This document shows, one piece after another, positions 8,403 through 18,328 of a stretch of 64,000 nt of DNA (its first letter is position 1; each line of letters begins with the position of its first letter). The notes beneath the pieces were generated by a model that was not told the origin of the DNA, did no database searches, and saw only the letters and a program-made list of their open reading frames with translations. The stretch spans positions 124,001-188,000 of the forward strand of contig CAIJXT010000009.1 of the NCBI GenBank assembly GCA_903824665.1, given 5' to 3'. Both the position numbers and the translations under genes were made by a program. This stretch comes from an uncultured Bacteroidota bacterium (lineage in GTDB: Bacteria; Bacteroidota; Bacteroidia; Chitinophagales; Chitinophagaceae).

Positions 8403-9716
8403 ATGAAACAGTTTCTGCTCCTCTGGTTTTTATCAGTTTCGTTTTGTGCCTCAGCTCAATCAATCACAACAATCGCAGGCACAGGAATTTCAGGTTATTC
8501 CGGCGATGGGAACCTAGCAACCCTAGCCAGAATGAAACAACCTGGCTTTATCGCTATAGATCGTTACAACAATGTCTATTTTGGAGATGCCTACAACAAT
8601 GTTGTTAGAAAGGTTACCCCCCTTGGTTACATCACTACGATAGCCGGCACAGGTATTGAAGGTTACTCAGGTGATGGTGGGCTAGCTATAAATGCACAAT
8701 TTTTTGGGCCTTCGGGGGTGGCTGTTGATCAAGATGACAATGTTTTTGTCGCAGATTGTTTAAACATGGTTATTCGAAAAATAGCACCGTTCGGTGTTGT
8801 CACTACAATAGCTGGAACAGGTGTTGCCGGATATACCGGAGACGGAGGTCCAGCCGTTTCCGCAAAGCTAAATCGTCCATACGCATTGGCGATAGATACC
8901 AATGGCAACTTATTTTTCTCTGATGCAGGGAACTATTCAGTACGGAAAATTGACGCATCTGGCATCATTTCTACTATTGCAGGATGTGGTATCTTCGGCG
9001 ATAGCGGAGAAGGCGGTCCAGCAACAAATGCCCATTTAAAATGGCCCGGTCAGCTTGCTTTTCATCCAAAAACAGGAGAACTATTTTTTCCTGTAGATGC
9101 AAACAAAAAAGTGATGAAAGTTGATGCGAGTGGTATTATAAGCACAGTTGCGGGTTCCGGTATCATCGGAAATGACGGTGACGGAGGGCCTGCTACCGCT
9201 GCAAAAATGAAAGGTCCAAATTCTATTTGTTTCGATACTGCCGGCAATTTGTTCATTAGCGATGGTTTTTCTCACGTAATAAGAAAAGTAGATACAGGAG
9301 GGATTATTTCTACAATTGTGGGTACTGGCGTTGGCGGGTATAACGGAGATGGTGATCTTTTAACTACCAGACAACTGAATGGACCTAATATTGGCCCTTT
9401 TGACAAGTGGGGTAATCTTTACATTTCGGATTGTTATAATTCGCGTGTTCGGAAAATAAACTACAACCCCACCACTGTGCAAGATGTGCCTTACAGACTT
9501 TCAAACGTGCGTATCTATCCTAATCCTGCCGCCAGTGAGGTAACAATTGTTGCCGATGTAGTTATCAGCTCGCTCACAATCAAAAACCTTCTGGGACAAG
9601 AGGTATTGACCCAACACCCGGGCAAGAAAGAAGTAACACTGAATATTGAAACGCTGCCGGCTGGGGTGTACTCCATTACTACAAACGGTTCTTTCGCCGG
9701 CAGGGTAGTAAAGTGA
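8403..9716 (+). CDS. Secreted NHL-repeat protein with T9SS sorting domain
   Basis: 437 residues. Residues 1-19 (MKQFLLLWFLSVSFCASAQ) are a signal peptide. Six to seven repeats follow, each with TIAGTGxxGYSGDGG and a VxRKI element about 55 residues apart, forming an NHL-type beta-propeller. From about 360 there is a type A T9SS sorting domain: VRIYPNPAASEVTI, then LPAGVYSITTNGSFAGRVVK at the very end. The protein should be exported through the outer membrane and kept on the surface or released. Ligand and role are unknown. Confidence 0.9.
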   Translation: MKQFLLLWFLSVSFCASAQSITTIAGTGISGYSGDGNLATLARMKQPGFIAIDRYNNVYFGDAYNNVVRKVTPLGYITTIAGTGIEGYSGDGGLAINAQFFGPSGVAVDQDDNVFVADCLNMVIRKIAPFGVVTTIAGTGVAGYTGDGGPAVSAKLNRPYALAIDTNGNLFFSDAGNYSVRKIDASGIISTIAGCGIFGDSGEGGPATNAHLKWPGQLAFHPKTGELFFPVDANKKVMKVDASGIISTVAGSGIIGNDGDGGPATAAKMKGPNSICFDTAGNLFISDGFSHVIRKVDTGGIISTIVGTGVGGYNGDGDLLTTRQLNGPNIGPFDKWGNLYISDCYNSRVRKINYNPTTVQDVPYRLSNVRIYPNPAASEVTIVADVVISSLTIKNLLGQEVLTQHPGKKEVTLNIETLPAGVYSITTNGSFAGRVVK

Positions 9717-9733
9717 GGTCAGTGTTTTCGTAG

Positions 9734-9925
9734 CTATTGCTCCACCCACTGGCGCGGTTTGCAGCCCAGCCAAGTGTCTGGGCGAACTCGTGCCTCACAC
9801 AATTTGGCCAGTTTGTAACTGGCAATTTCAAAAGGAGACTTTTTGTCCTCGGCGGGTCTTCTCGCTTTTTTGCGGGAGACCAGCCAAATCATTGCACTAC
9901 CGGTGAACAACATCCCTACAGCCAT
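9734..9925 (-). CDS. Short unrecognised ORF, possibly a gene fragment
   Basis: 63 codons: a hydrophobic start (MAVGMLFTGSAMIWLVS) followed by a very basic stretch and a charged tail. I do not recognise it. It lies directly downstream (minus strand) of another short coding-like stretch at 9949-10119, and the two together may be the remains of one interrupted gene. Coding status is doubtful. Confidence 0.25.
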   Translation of the reverse strand: MAVGMLFTGSAMIWLVSRKKARRPAEDKKSPFEIASYKLAKLCEARVRPDTWLGCKPRQWVEQ

Positions 9926-9948
9926 CTAATCGCATTTTGTAACTCCTT

Positions 9949-10119
9949 TTACTCTTTCAAAAATATCCGGATCTTGTTGTTCGGGCCATCGTAGTAGCGC
10001 ATCCGGAACTGCCGATAATACCGTTTTCCGAGCGCCTTCCGATCGATGCTATCAAAAAAAAGCACCGAACACCCCCTCTTCACCCGCAAGCCTTTGCCTG
10101 CTACACCCAAATCACCCAC
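9949..10119 (-). pseudogene. Coding-like 56-codon stretch, possible gene remnant
   Basis: Read from GTG 10119 to TAA 9949 the product is basic and protein-like, containing KRGCSVLFFDSIDRKALG and YYRQFRMRYYDGPNN. Codon choice looks coding, yet there is no ATG and a TAA lies in frame just upstream. I could not assign a family. It may be the 3' end of a lost gene. Confidence 0.25.
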
Positions 10120-10361
10120 AAACCCTGTATTTTAGCCACATTATTTAGTGCCGGCACACAACAGTCATTTTTCGCCAAAACCCGCACCCACACTGCCTTT
10201 CATTTTTCATCATATCCCCACAGCGGTATATCATACTACAGCTGCCGTGCTATCATGTAGCAGCAAATTTTGCAGTACCTATTTATGACCGAAATTTAGG
10301 TAGCGAACTATCCGTGATACTCTAAACATTTCAAATAAACAACATTTGAATCAGGCAACAA

Positions 10362-10473
10362 GTGCGCAATTTTTGCGCAAAAATGTATCGACGTCTTTTA
10401 CGACAACTAATTGATAATCAACACAAATAGATTAAAAGTGGGCAAACAAAAAATTGCACAGCAAAGTGCGCAA
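10362..10473. repeat. Dispersed palindromic element, copy A
   Basis: GTGCGCAATTTTTGCGCA (10362-10379) is a palindrome with arms TGCGCAA/TTGCGCA; a half-site GTGCGCAA follows at 10466-10473, 104 bases from start to start. The same pair with 102-base spacing occurs at 39261-39370. The rest of 9717-10509 holds the two doubtful minus-strand ORFs above and otherwise AT-rich sequence with no gene I can support. Confidence 0.6.
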
Positions 10474-10509
10474 AAACCGAAAATCATCACTGCTACTACC
10501 GCCCTCGCA

Positions 10510-13500
10510 CTACTCAATCACAAGTTTTGCAGTATGCTGGTAGCCACCTATCTGCATGCGCACCAGGTATACACCTGCAGGCAGCCGGCCGGTTTGTATC
10601 AGCGTGGTATTGTCCCAGGCTGTGGCCACGGCACTGGCCGTTACCACTTCCCGGCTGGCAATGTCAGTTACCGCCAGCTGCATTGCTGCTCCCTGTTCAG
10701 CATTCCATCTTACCGCAAACGAACCTCCCGGGGCTGGATTCGGATACAGGCTCGTCACCATACTGCCATCTATCCAGCGCACTGTGCGCTCGGGCAGTAC
10801 CACGCTGCTCCCGTCTGCCAGCACGGCGGTGAGCCTGTAGCGAACAGCCGTTCCACTATTCAGCGCACCCGGCAGGTGCACTCTGGTATACGCCTGGCCA
10901 TACCTGCGGGTGGCCGTGCGCTGTTCCAGTAGTGTATAGTTGTTATCGCCTATCGCATATTCTAGTACATAATGGTCTGCCAATGCATCTATGTACGATG
11001 TCCACTGCACCGTCACCTTGTTGCTTCCGGTCATTGCCGCGTCAAACTGTACCAGATTGGGCAGCACATCGGCCTCGCCCACCCTGCGCACCGGCGAATA
11101 ATGCAGCATACTACTCCCATGCATGGTCCACCGCAATCGGTAGTAACGTGCCAGCATCACATCAAAACCTGTGGGATCTGTATAGGTATATTCTGCTATG
11201 GGCTTGCCGGCGGGTATCTGCTCATGCACCGGCTCAAACACAGTTCCGCTGTCCGACCGTTCCAGTGTATATCCCGCAACAGCAGTATCTATTAGCGAGT
11301 GCCAGTACACCTTTGCCTTGTCGCCTGCCCTGAACGCCAGGAAATTCAGGTAGTCATTACCCGCCGCAAATGCCGACGTTGGTCCACCATTGTTGAACCA
11401 CAACTCACCGGTCTTATGTATGCTCAGCTCCGCGCGATAGCCATTATCAAAGGGCAGCCACGTAATGCGGGTGTAGGGATAGTAGACAAACACCCCACCG
11501 GTATCATCGGCAAGAGTAGCATTCTCGGCATTGCGGTTGTTGGTATTATAATATTGGGTCACACCCAGCCGGTATGCATCGGTCAGTGGTGTACACGAGG
11601 GGCAGGATGTATCTGCAAGCGCAGTCACCATATCAGCCTCCTGCAGATACAGCCGCACCCTGATACTATCGGTAACAGCAGCATCAGTTGCCAGGGTATA
11701 ACTCCTCGGCAGCACATATTGTGTTTGTGTCAGATTGCTGCAGGTATCCTGTCCATATAGGGTCACAGAGGTATTCCCTATCGCGCGGAGGGGCTGCACC
11801 GCCGCCAGCAGATTGTTGGCATAACGGTACTCATTCCATTGCAGGCTGGCAGGGTCTGCCGTCAGACTTATAGGAGTGCCTGCGGGCTGTATCGCCCCCT
11901 GACGGTCGTATAAGTGTATGTCATCAATCGCTATCCCTTCAAAGTTCACTGCCGGGTCAGCAAAGATCACATACCGCAGATGCAGCACCTTGCCTGCAGG
12001 TGGGCGTGGCAATGCTATCGTAGCCACATGCCATCTGCTGAACCCTGCCCTGTTCCATGTATTAAAAGCAGCGTCGTACCAGTTCACACCCTCCCCTGCT
12101 GTGCCCAGCTTGGACCATTCAGCTCCATCAAAGGAGTACTCCATATAGGCACCATCGCAGAGTATGCCACCGCAGTTCTCCAAATCTTCGGCCATACTGA
12201 AGCTGAGCATCGGCTCGGCTAGCTGCGAAATATCGAAACAGGGCGAGTATAGGAAAGACTGTTCCAGGCTATTGTGCCTGCCGGTCAGGTTGCTCTTCCA
12301 TGCTTTGGTACCGCTGGCTGCGGTATGTATGCGGGTATCTGCAGGTGTGCCCCACTGCCACGAACTCAGGAAACCACCCGAATAGAAGCCGCCATCCCCA
12401 TCCTCAAAGTGTTCTACATAAGGATAGGTACTGATGATCCGGCTGTTGCGGAAACGGTATCGCAGCACACTGTCGTTGAGGGTATAGCTGTCGCCGGTAG
12501 TTGCCAGCCATACATCTACCTGGTGTTCAGTGCCGGCAGCAATGTTCAGCGGCTGCGCAAAGGTGTAGTTCAACGAATCCTTGGCGCGGATAGAATCTAT
12601 GCTACCCGTATACACCGTACCAGAGTCCAGCCGGTAATACAGCTGCACATCATGCAGCGTAAAGTTCACACCATTCTTCACCTTTACGGTAAGTGGCACC
12701 GACGAAGGCAGCCCGCAATTGTTTTGTTGCGGAGATACGATACCGGCCAGCACCGCATCATTGGCCACAGTATACATTTTGAAGTTGTCAATGGTAATGC
12801 CGGCGCCATAGTTGCGCCCGGCAATGATGGTAGAGTCGTTCTGACCAAATGCGATCTGTGTGCTGGTCGTGAAATTACTACCGCTGAGCCGCACCGCATC
12901 AGTAAGCGACAAAGACAATGCGCGGCGCACATACCCGGGATAGGATGCGAGATCATACTTGTAAAATGGCGCCCAAGCTGTACCATCGTTTGCACGAACG
13001 CTCACCAGATTTCCAGCCCGCTTTTGTGGAATGCCATGCAGCAGATAGTCGAAGTCGACCCTTACCTCATCGGCAGCTGTATCGTAAGCTGCCATATTAA
13101 AGGTACCTGCCAGCATATTGCCACTGCCATGGCGCATGGGCATAAACTGGTCCAGACTTACTGACCTGTTGCCGGCTATGGTTACCTCGTCAAACAGATA
13201 AGACCGTAGCCTGCCCGAATCATCAGCATTGAAATAGTCCCAATGCCCGTCAGGAGAAACCCCCATAGAGTCTCGCGATACAGAGAATACAGGCAATGCC
13301 TCAAACCCATCTGCAAACGGCACCGTGAGATCAACAGGATCATTGGGCAGGCATTTTACGGTATAGTGCAGCGTATCGTTGCCGTGCTGCGGGTCGGGCA
13401 GTGTGGTGTTTGTTATAGCCACCACAAGGTTGTAGCTGCCGGGAGCCGAGAAGTCAACTCCCGGTATATCAAGCGTGGTGATCCCATTGGCAGCAATGGT

Positions 13501-16146
13501 ATACCCGGGGCTTACCACTGTCTGCCAGGGCGCACTATTGATCTTGTAAGACAATGTATAGTCACTGCACGAGCTCAGATAGTGGTTGCGCAGCTGCACA
13601 GAAAGTGTGGATGACGACGGAAGTGCCGATGCTGTGAACATTCTGCCACTGGCAGGCGCCGCTATCTTCACAACCGACAGATCGCCAATTGATGCCGGAT
13701 TGAGACAGTCACCATGATTGGCAATGGTGGTCACACCAAGGCTCCGGTATCCGCTCAGCCCATTGATTATGGGCTGCACTGCCACCACCGACATTTGGGT
13801 GAGCGACATACCGCCGAATGAGTAGGTAGTGTCTGTTACAGTATCAGCAACCACCATTTGGGCACCGGCTTTTTTCAGCACCTCATAGGCACTCGCATTG
13901 GCCACCGGCGACCAGTGTAAGTTCACATACCCGGGGCATTGCGACTGGGCCAGCGCAGCCAAAGGCTGTTTGTTGATGGCAAACCGTTGCGATACCGCCA
14001 CCGCTCCTGTGCTGTTCCGGCTCACACGCACCAAGCACCGGCCAGAGTTCACATTCACAGGCATAAAGCCGCAATAGTGCGCATGCTGCTGCATATTGCT
14101 GCCAATAGTTGTCCAGTTGGCACCACCGTCTGTCGAGAAGTCCACAGAGTAGGTATTTCCATCCGGCACCGCATTCCAGAATACGCGTATGGAATCTGTG
14201 TTGGATAACTGCTCCCCACCCAGCGGATAAGTAAGTGATACCGCCTTGGGTAACAGATCGTAGGCAACCACAAAGTGTTGTGGTCCGTACGGTATACTAT
14301 GCCCCTTTACAGTTATGGTATATTCACCCGGCACCGGAGCATTTATCGTCACCTGTTCTATATTGTTCAGATGGTCTGGCTGCTCTACTGCACTGTCCTG
14401 GACTCTCGCAGGGTCCGGATTCAGTCCCAGCGGTAGATGACGCTGGCCCGCAGGAGTGGTCACAAACAGGTCCAGATCATTAATCAGCTGCCTTGCCGAC
14501 ATAGGACTTGCTGGTACATCGTTCCAGTACAGCAGCACCTTGGCCTGAGCCATACCGGCCGGTACCGTTATCTTTATCGTCTGCGAATCACCTGTGCCTA
14601 AAACGCCAGACACATATTGACCATTGTCCAGTATTTTCAGAGATCTGCCTATGTCCATCATCCCAAACCCATAACTATAATCCGGTCCCTTGGTACCCAG
14701 ATCCATAGCACCATTACAGATAACGGCCTTGAGCAGATCGGCACGCGGTTGGCTGCCACCATTCAGTTGCTTGTACCGCTGAGTCAGTACAGCCAGTCCG
14801 CTTGCTGCCTGTGGCGCAGCCATACTGGTGCCACCAGCCCATCCATAAGTATTATTGCGCAGTCCAGAGTATACACTTGCACCTACGGCAACAATCTCAG
14901 GCTTCAGCCTGCCATCCCGCACAGGTCCCCGCGACTGATCCCATGCCTGCTGAAAATTGTGCCATACACTACCCACAATCAGCGTATTCTTTGAGGGCTG
15001 GTAGCCGCCGCCCAGCGTGGCATACCCGGGCGCATGGGGCGGGCAGGTAAGTTCGCCATCATTACCCGCAGCAAACACATGCTGTACCGTCGGATACTGC
15101 AGTGCCATAGTGTCGAGAAATCGCGAGTAGAGGTCGTAGGTGCCAAAATAGTCACAATCATTCTCCACCACAGTATAGGAGTTGTTGGTAATGGTCATGT
15201 TGTGGTCTTTCAGCATAGCACCGGTGGCTGAGAGCACATTGCTGAAAAAGAAATTAATCAGCGACACCTTAGGGGTCATGCTGGCAGCCAGCGGGTCAAG
15301 TATAGCCGCACCACCGGCAATACAATTGATATGAATTCCATGATTGGTTGTCTGGGCCGGATTGAAATTCAGAATACGGTCTGCAACGTCTGTATGATAA
15401 ATGCCCGACGTATTATCGCCAACACCTATCGTCACACTATCCCCGTTCAAACCATAACCTCCCCAAAGTGGCGAAGCACCGGCCGCATTACCCTTCACCG
15501 CTGGTATAGATTGCTTGTCGAGTGCCACCATTTCTGTAGCCGGGCTTACAAAGCGCACAGCATACCATCCCGCAAGGCGGCGCAGCATACCTGCTGGCAC
15601 AGTTACAGTGTGGTAGCCCCATGCAGCCATATCACCCTGCTCTATTCGCCCTCCCAATGAATTGACAAAGGCTTGTAAAGCCGAAACAGCCAATCCATCT
15701 ACTATTGAAACTAGAACTTTAATAGATCCCTGAGCTGCTGCAGCCTTCTTCCACAAATAGGTGTCCGCCTTCCACTCTGGCACCGTAGCTGTGATCGATT
15801 GCATCGGAATCGCAGCCAGCTTAGCGCGGTTCAACGACGGCCTGATAATCGCTACATAAGTGTTATCCGGGATGTAGTCAAGCAGGGTGATGCCATTGAG
15901 CGACATATCCTTTATCTGCTGTGCATTGGGTGGAGTATCAAAACGCAAAATCGCCTGTACTGGCTCACCCAACATTCCGGCTACGGCCATGCTGTCCAGC
16001 CATCGGCTTGCATTTGCCGGGGCTGCCACTGCTGCATTCTTAAGCCGGATAAGGTTCGAGGGCCGGTTGGTTTGCCCGGTAGCCCCATACTGCCCCAAAA
16101 TCAACACCACCACTACCAAACATAACCTGTATATCACTCTGATCAT
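10510..16146 (-). CDS. Giant secreted subtilisin-like (S8) peptidase with T9SS sorting domain
   Basis: 1878 residues. A signal peptide (about 1-24) is followed by a propeptide-like region and an S8 catalytic domain: D244 (GVGDNTSG), H269 (NHGIHINCIAGG) and S441 (GGTSMAAPQAA), with AAGNDGE as an additional family motif. After it come fibronectin-type/Ig-like segments, two regions resembling MAM/jelly-roll adhesion domains (SFSMAEDLENCGG, about 1300-1450), and a C-terminal type A sorting domain (SLYPNPAPGGSFAVRW to GVYLVRMQIGGYQHTAKLVIE). It is probably a large cell-surface or released protease. The gene is monocistronic and more GC-rich than the intergenic DNA. Confidence 0.92.
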   Translation of the reverse strand: MIRVIYRLCLVVVVLILGQYGATGQTNRPSNLIRLKNAAVAAPANASRWLDSMAVAGMLGEPVQAILRFDTPPNAQQIKDMSLNGITLLDYIPDNTYVAIIRPSLNRAKLAAIPMQSITATVPEWKADTYLWKKAAAAQGSIKVLVSIVDGLAVSALQAFVNSLGGRIEQGDMAAWGYHTVTVPAGMLRRLAGWYAVRFVSPATEMVALDKQSIPAVKGNAAGASPLWGGYGLNGDSVTIGVGDNTSGIYHTDVADRILNFNPAQTTNHGIHINCIAGGAAILDPLAASMTPKVSLINFFFSNVLSATGAMLKDHNMTITNNSYTVVENDCDYFGTYDLYSRFLDTMALQYPTVQHVFAAGNDGELTCPPHAPGYATLGGGYQPSKNTLIVGSVWHNFQQAWDQSRGPVRDGRLKPEIVAVGASVYSGLRNNTYGWAGGTSMAAPQAASGLAVLTQRYKQLNGGSQPRADLLKAVICNGAMDLGTKGPDYSYGFGMMDIGRSLKILDNGQYVSGVLGTGDSQTIKITVPAGMAQAKVLLYWNDVPASPMSARQLINDLDLFVTTPAGQRHLPLGLNPDPARVQDSAVEQPDHLNNIEQVTINAPVPGEYTITVKGHSIPYGPQHFVVAYDLLPKAVSLTYPLGGEQLSNTDSIRVFWNAVPDGNTYSVDFSTDGGANWTTIGSNMQQHAHYCGFMPVNVNSGRCLVRVSRNSTGAVAVSQRFAINKQPLAALAQSQCPGYVNLHWSPVANASAYEVLKKAGAQMVVADTVTDTTYSFGGMSLTQMSVVAVQPIINGLSGYRSLGVTTIANHGDCLNPASIGDLSVVKIAAPASGRMFTASALPSSSTLSVQLRNHYLSSCSDYTLSYKINSAPWQTVVSPGYTIAANGITTLDIPGVDFSAPGSYNLVVAITNTTLPDPQHGNDTLHYTVKCLPNDPVDLTVPFADGFEALPVFSVSRDSMGVSPDGHWDYFNADDSGRLRSYLFDEVTIAGNRSVSLDQFMPMRHGSGNMLAGTFNMAAYDTAADEVRVDFDYLLHGIPQKRAGNLVSVRANDGTAWAPFYKYDLASYPGYVRRALSLSLTDAVRLSGSNFTTSTQIAFGQNDSTIIAGRNYGAGITIDNFKMYTVANDAVLAGIVSPQQNNCGLPSSVPLTVKVKNGVNFTLHDVQLYYRLDSGTVYTGSIDSIRAKDSLNYTFAQPLNIAAGTEHQVDVWLATTGDSYTLNDSVLRYRFRNSRIISTYPYVEHFEDGDGGFYSGGFLSSWQWGTPADTRIHTAASGTKAWKSNLTGRHNSLEQSFLYSPCFDISQLAEPMLSFSMAEDLENCGGILCDGAYMEYSFDGAEWSKLGTAGEGVNWYDAAFNTWNRAGFSRWHVATIALPRPPAGKVLHLRYVIFADPAVNFEGIAIDDIHLYDRQGAIQPAGTPISLTADPASLQWNEYRYANNLLAAVQPLRAIGNTSVTLYGQDTCSNLTQTQYVLPRSYTLATDAAVTDSIRVRLYLQEADMVTALADTSCPSCTPLTDAYRLGVTQYYNTNNRNAENATLADDTGGVFVYYPYTRITWLPFDNGYRAELSIHKTGELWFNNGGPTSAFAAGNDYLNFLAFRAGDKAKVYWHSLIDTAVAGYTLERSDSGTVFEPVHEQIPAGKPIAEYTYTDPTGFDVMLARYYRLRWTMHGSSMLHYSPVRRVGEADVLPNLVQFDAAMTGSNKVTVQWTSYIDALADHYVLEYAIGDNNYTLLEQRTATRRYGQAYTRVHLPGALNSGTAVRYRLTAVLADGSSVVLPERTVRWIDGSMVTSLYPNPAPGGSFAVRWNAEQGAAMQLAVTDIASREVVTASAVATAWDNTTLIQTGRLPAGVYLVRMQIGGYQHTAKLVIE

Positions 16147-16262
16147 ACTCTATTGACTAAAACGTCGTGTATTGCGCAATTATTATATAAATATCACAAT
16201 TTCCTACGGCTTTCTTTGATAAAAAATTGCGAAAATAAATTTTGTTAAAATCATTAATCATC

Positions 16263-16286
16263 TGATTAAATTGTTTGTTTAAATCA
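16263..16286. promoter_or_regulatory. Probable TetR operator overlapping the -33 element
   Basis: TGATTAAA, 7 bases, then TTTAAATCA form an inverted repeat with one inserted base. It encloses the TTTG -33 element (16274-16277) of the promoter in front of the TetR gene, the position expected for autorepression by that regulator. Confidence 0.5.
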
Positions 16287-16306
16287 AAATTTCAAAACTA
16301 TCTTTG
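16274..16306 (+). promoter_or_regulatory. Promoter of the TetR-efflux operon
   Basis: TTTG at 16274-16277, a 21-base spacer, and a perfect TAnnTTTG box (TATCTTTG, 16299-16306) match both elements of the Bacteroidota primary promoter. Transcription should start a few bases before the TetR ATG at 16318. Confidence 0.7.
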
Positions 16307-16317
16307 CACCGGCAAGT

Positions 16318-17004
16318 ATGAAAACAAAAACCGACACGGAAAAGAGTGCTTCCACCGAAGAAAAAATAAAGGAAGCTGCGCGGCGTGTATTTACCCAAAA
16401 GGGATATGCCGCCACCCGCACACGCGACATTGCAGAAGAGTCGGGATACAACCTCGCGCTGATCAACTACTACTTCCGCAGCAAGGAGAAACTGTTCGAC
16501 ATCGTGATGCTGGAACAGTTGCAGATATTTGTACATAGCATTGCCGGGCTCCTCAATGACCGCGAAACAACACTGCCTAAAAAAATCGAGCTGCTGGTGA
16601 GCCACTATATCGATATGCTGATCGCAAATCCGGGACTACCCTTCTTCATACTGAACGAAGCTTACGCAGGGCCCGAAAAACTGTTTGAAAAAGTGGGAGC
16701 AGGCGTAGCTGGCCAGGATCTTTATATCAGAAAACAGTGGCTGGAGTTTGCTACTGCACACAAAATGAACACCATCAACCCGATACATCTGTTCATGAAT
16801 CTGATGTCAATGACGGTCTTCCCCTTTATTGCCTCGCCAATTCTGCGAAATAAAACCAACATGAGCACCGACGCATTCAACGCACTGATGGTGGAAAGAA
16901 AAAAACTTATACCTGCCTGGATTGATGCCATGATGCAGATGCCCGTAAAACAATCGGCACCACCGAAAATACCCAAATCAAAACAAAAAGGCGAAACAAA
17001 ATAG
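16318..17004 (+). CDS. TetR/AcrR family transcriptional regulator
   Basis: 228 residues. The N-terminal helix-turn-helix is typical: KIKEAARRVFTQKGYAATRT, then IAEESGYNLALINYYFRSKE (about 17-60). The C-terminal half is the ligand-binding/dimerisation domain. It is the first gene of a five-gene plus-strand operon for efflux (3 bp before the TolC gene), so it probably represses the operon and responds to an exported compound. The inverted repeat over its own promoter is the likely operator. The C-terminus is Lys-rich (PPKIPKSKQKGETK). Confidence 0.93.
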   Translation: MKTKTDTEKSASTEEKIKEAARRVFTQKGYAATRTRDIAEESGYNLALINYYFRSKEKLFDIVMLEQLQIFVHSIAGLLNDRETTLPKKIELLVSHYIDMLIANPGLPFFILNEAYAGPEKLFEKVGAGVAGQDLYIRKQWLEFATAHKMNTINPIHLFMNLMSMTVFPFIASPILRNKTNMSTDAFNALMVERKKLIPAWIDAMMQMPVKQSAPPKIPKSKQKGETK

Positions 17005-17007
17005 CAT

Positions 17008-18327
17008 ATGTACAAGTCATTATTAAATACCCTTTCTATTGTATGCCTGCTGCCGTTTGCGGCGTCCAGCCAAACCGTGTTCGGTTCGTTGGAGGAAGTA
17101 TGGCGCTATGCAGATGCGCACAATGTAGCCATAAAGAATGCCGGATACGAAGTGGAAAAAGCGAAATATGGCCGCCAGCAATCCTACCTCGATTTTCTGC
17201 CCGATGTCACGGCTTCCGGATCCTACACCGACAACATGACCATACAGACCACGCTCATACCCGCGGTGATCTTCGGCGGTCCGGAGGGTGTATACCGCCC
17301 GGTGCAGTTTGGGCAGAAGTATATCTACAGCGCCGGCTTCAACGCCCAGCTCGACCTTGTAAATCTGCAAACCTGGCACAACCTGCGCATCGCCAAGGAA
17401 ACAGAAGCACTCAACAAAGCAGCATCCGGCAATACACGAAAGAACACCTACCAGCAGATCGCTACACAATATTATGCATGCATACTCAACAGCGAGGCAT
17501 TACGCCTTGCACAGCGCAGCGCAGAAGTTGCCGATTCGGTGTTCGGGTCGGTAAGCAACAAATTTGCCGAAGGCGCCACCAGCCTGCCCAATATGGATAT
17601 AGCCAAGCTGAACAGTGAACGGGCACAGCAAACATATATCACCGCTTCTTACCAGTTGCAAACGTCACACAATGCACTGAAAGCACTGCTGGGTCTATCC
17701 GTTACGGACACTATCAGTATCAATCAGTCGCTATCTGCAGGCACAACGCTGCCTGCAGATGCAGTATTTGCAGAAGACCCCAACATACGGGTGGCATTCC
17801 ACCAATCCCGGCTCAACCTCGGAAAGCTGAAAGCATCGAATGCCGGCATATACCCTACCCTCAGTGTTGTGTACAACAACAACAGCCAGCAATTCGATAA
17901 TACCTTCAGACCATTCGATGCAGGCGGGCCCAACTGGTTTCCGGCTACATATTGGTCGCTCCGTGCCCAGTGGAACATATTCAATGGTGGCAACCGGTGG
18001 GTACAATCAAAACGCAACAAGCTATCGTATCTACAAAGTGTTGCCGATCTGGAGCAAAGCACGCGGCAGTCGGCCATCAACGATGAAAATTTGAAACTGA
18101 ACTACAATAAGACTGCCGCACTGCTCGCAAAAGCCGAAAGCATCATGAACCTCTCGTACGACAACTACAGGCACATCAGCCTCAGGTACGACGAGGGCAT
18201 AGCCTCTCTCGAAGACCGCCTCCGGGCATTCTCAGACTATATCAGCTATCAGAATCAATACCTCAACAGCCTTTCCGAAATGCTGGTTCAATTGTACAAC
18301 GTAAAAATCCGCCAACAAAACTTCTAA
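17008..18327 (+). CDS. TolC family outer membrane efflux protein
   Basis: 439 residues, usual for the family. A signal peptide (about 1-21, MYKSLLNTLSIVCLLPFAAS) is followed by two OEP repeats made of long alpha-helices, e.g. NVAIKNAGYEVEKAKYGRQQ and FGSVSNKFAEGATSLPNMD, with the second repeat ending in YDEGIASLEDRLRAFSDYI. It forms the outer membrane channel for the fusion protein and ABC transporter encoded next. The stop is one base before the HlyD-type gene. Confidence 0.93.
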   Translation: MYKSLLNTLSIVCLLPFAASSQTVFGSLEEVWRYADAHNVAIKNAGYEVEKAKYGRQQSYLDFLPDVTASGSYTDNMTIQTTLIPAVIFGGPEGVYRPVQFGQKYIYSAGFNAQLDLVNLQTWHNLRIAKETEALNKAASGNTRKNTYQQIATQYYACILNSEALRLAQRSAEVADSVFGSVSNKFAEGATSLPNMDIAKLNSERAQQTYITASYQLQTSHNALKALLGLSVTDTISINQSLSAGTTLPADAVFAEDPNIRVAFHQSRLNLGKLKASNAGIYPTLSVVYNNNSQQFDNTFRPFDAGGPNWFPATYWSLRAQWNIFNGGNRWVQSKRNKLSYLQSVADLEQSTRQSAINDENLKLNYNKTAALLAKAESIMNLSYDNYRHISLRYDEGIASLEDRLRAFSDYISYQNQYLNSLSEMLVQLYNVKIRQQNF

Positions 18328-18328
18328 A

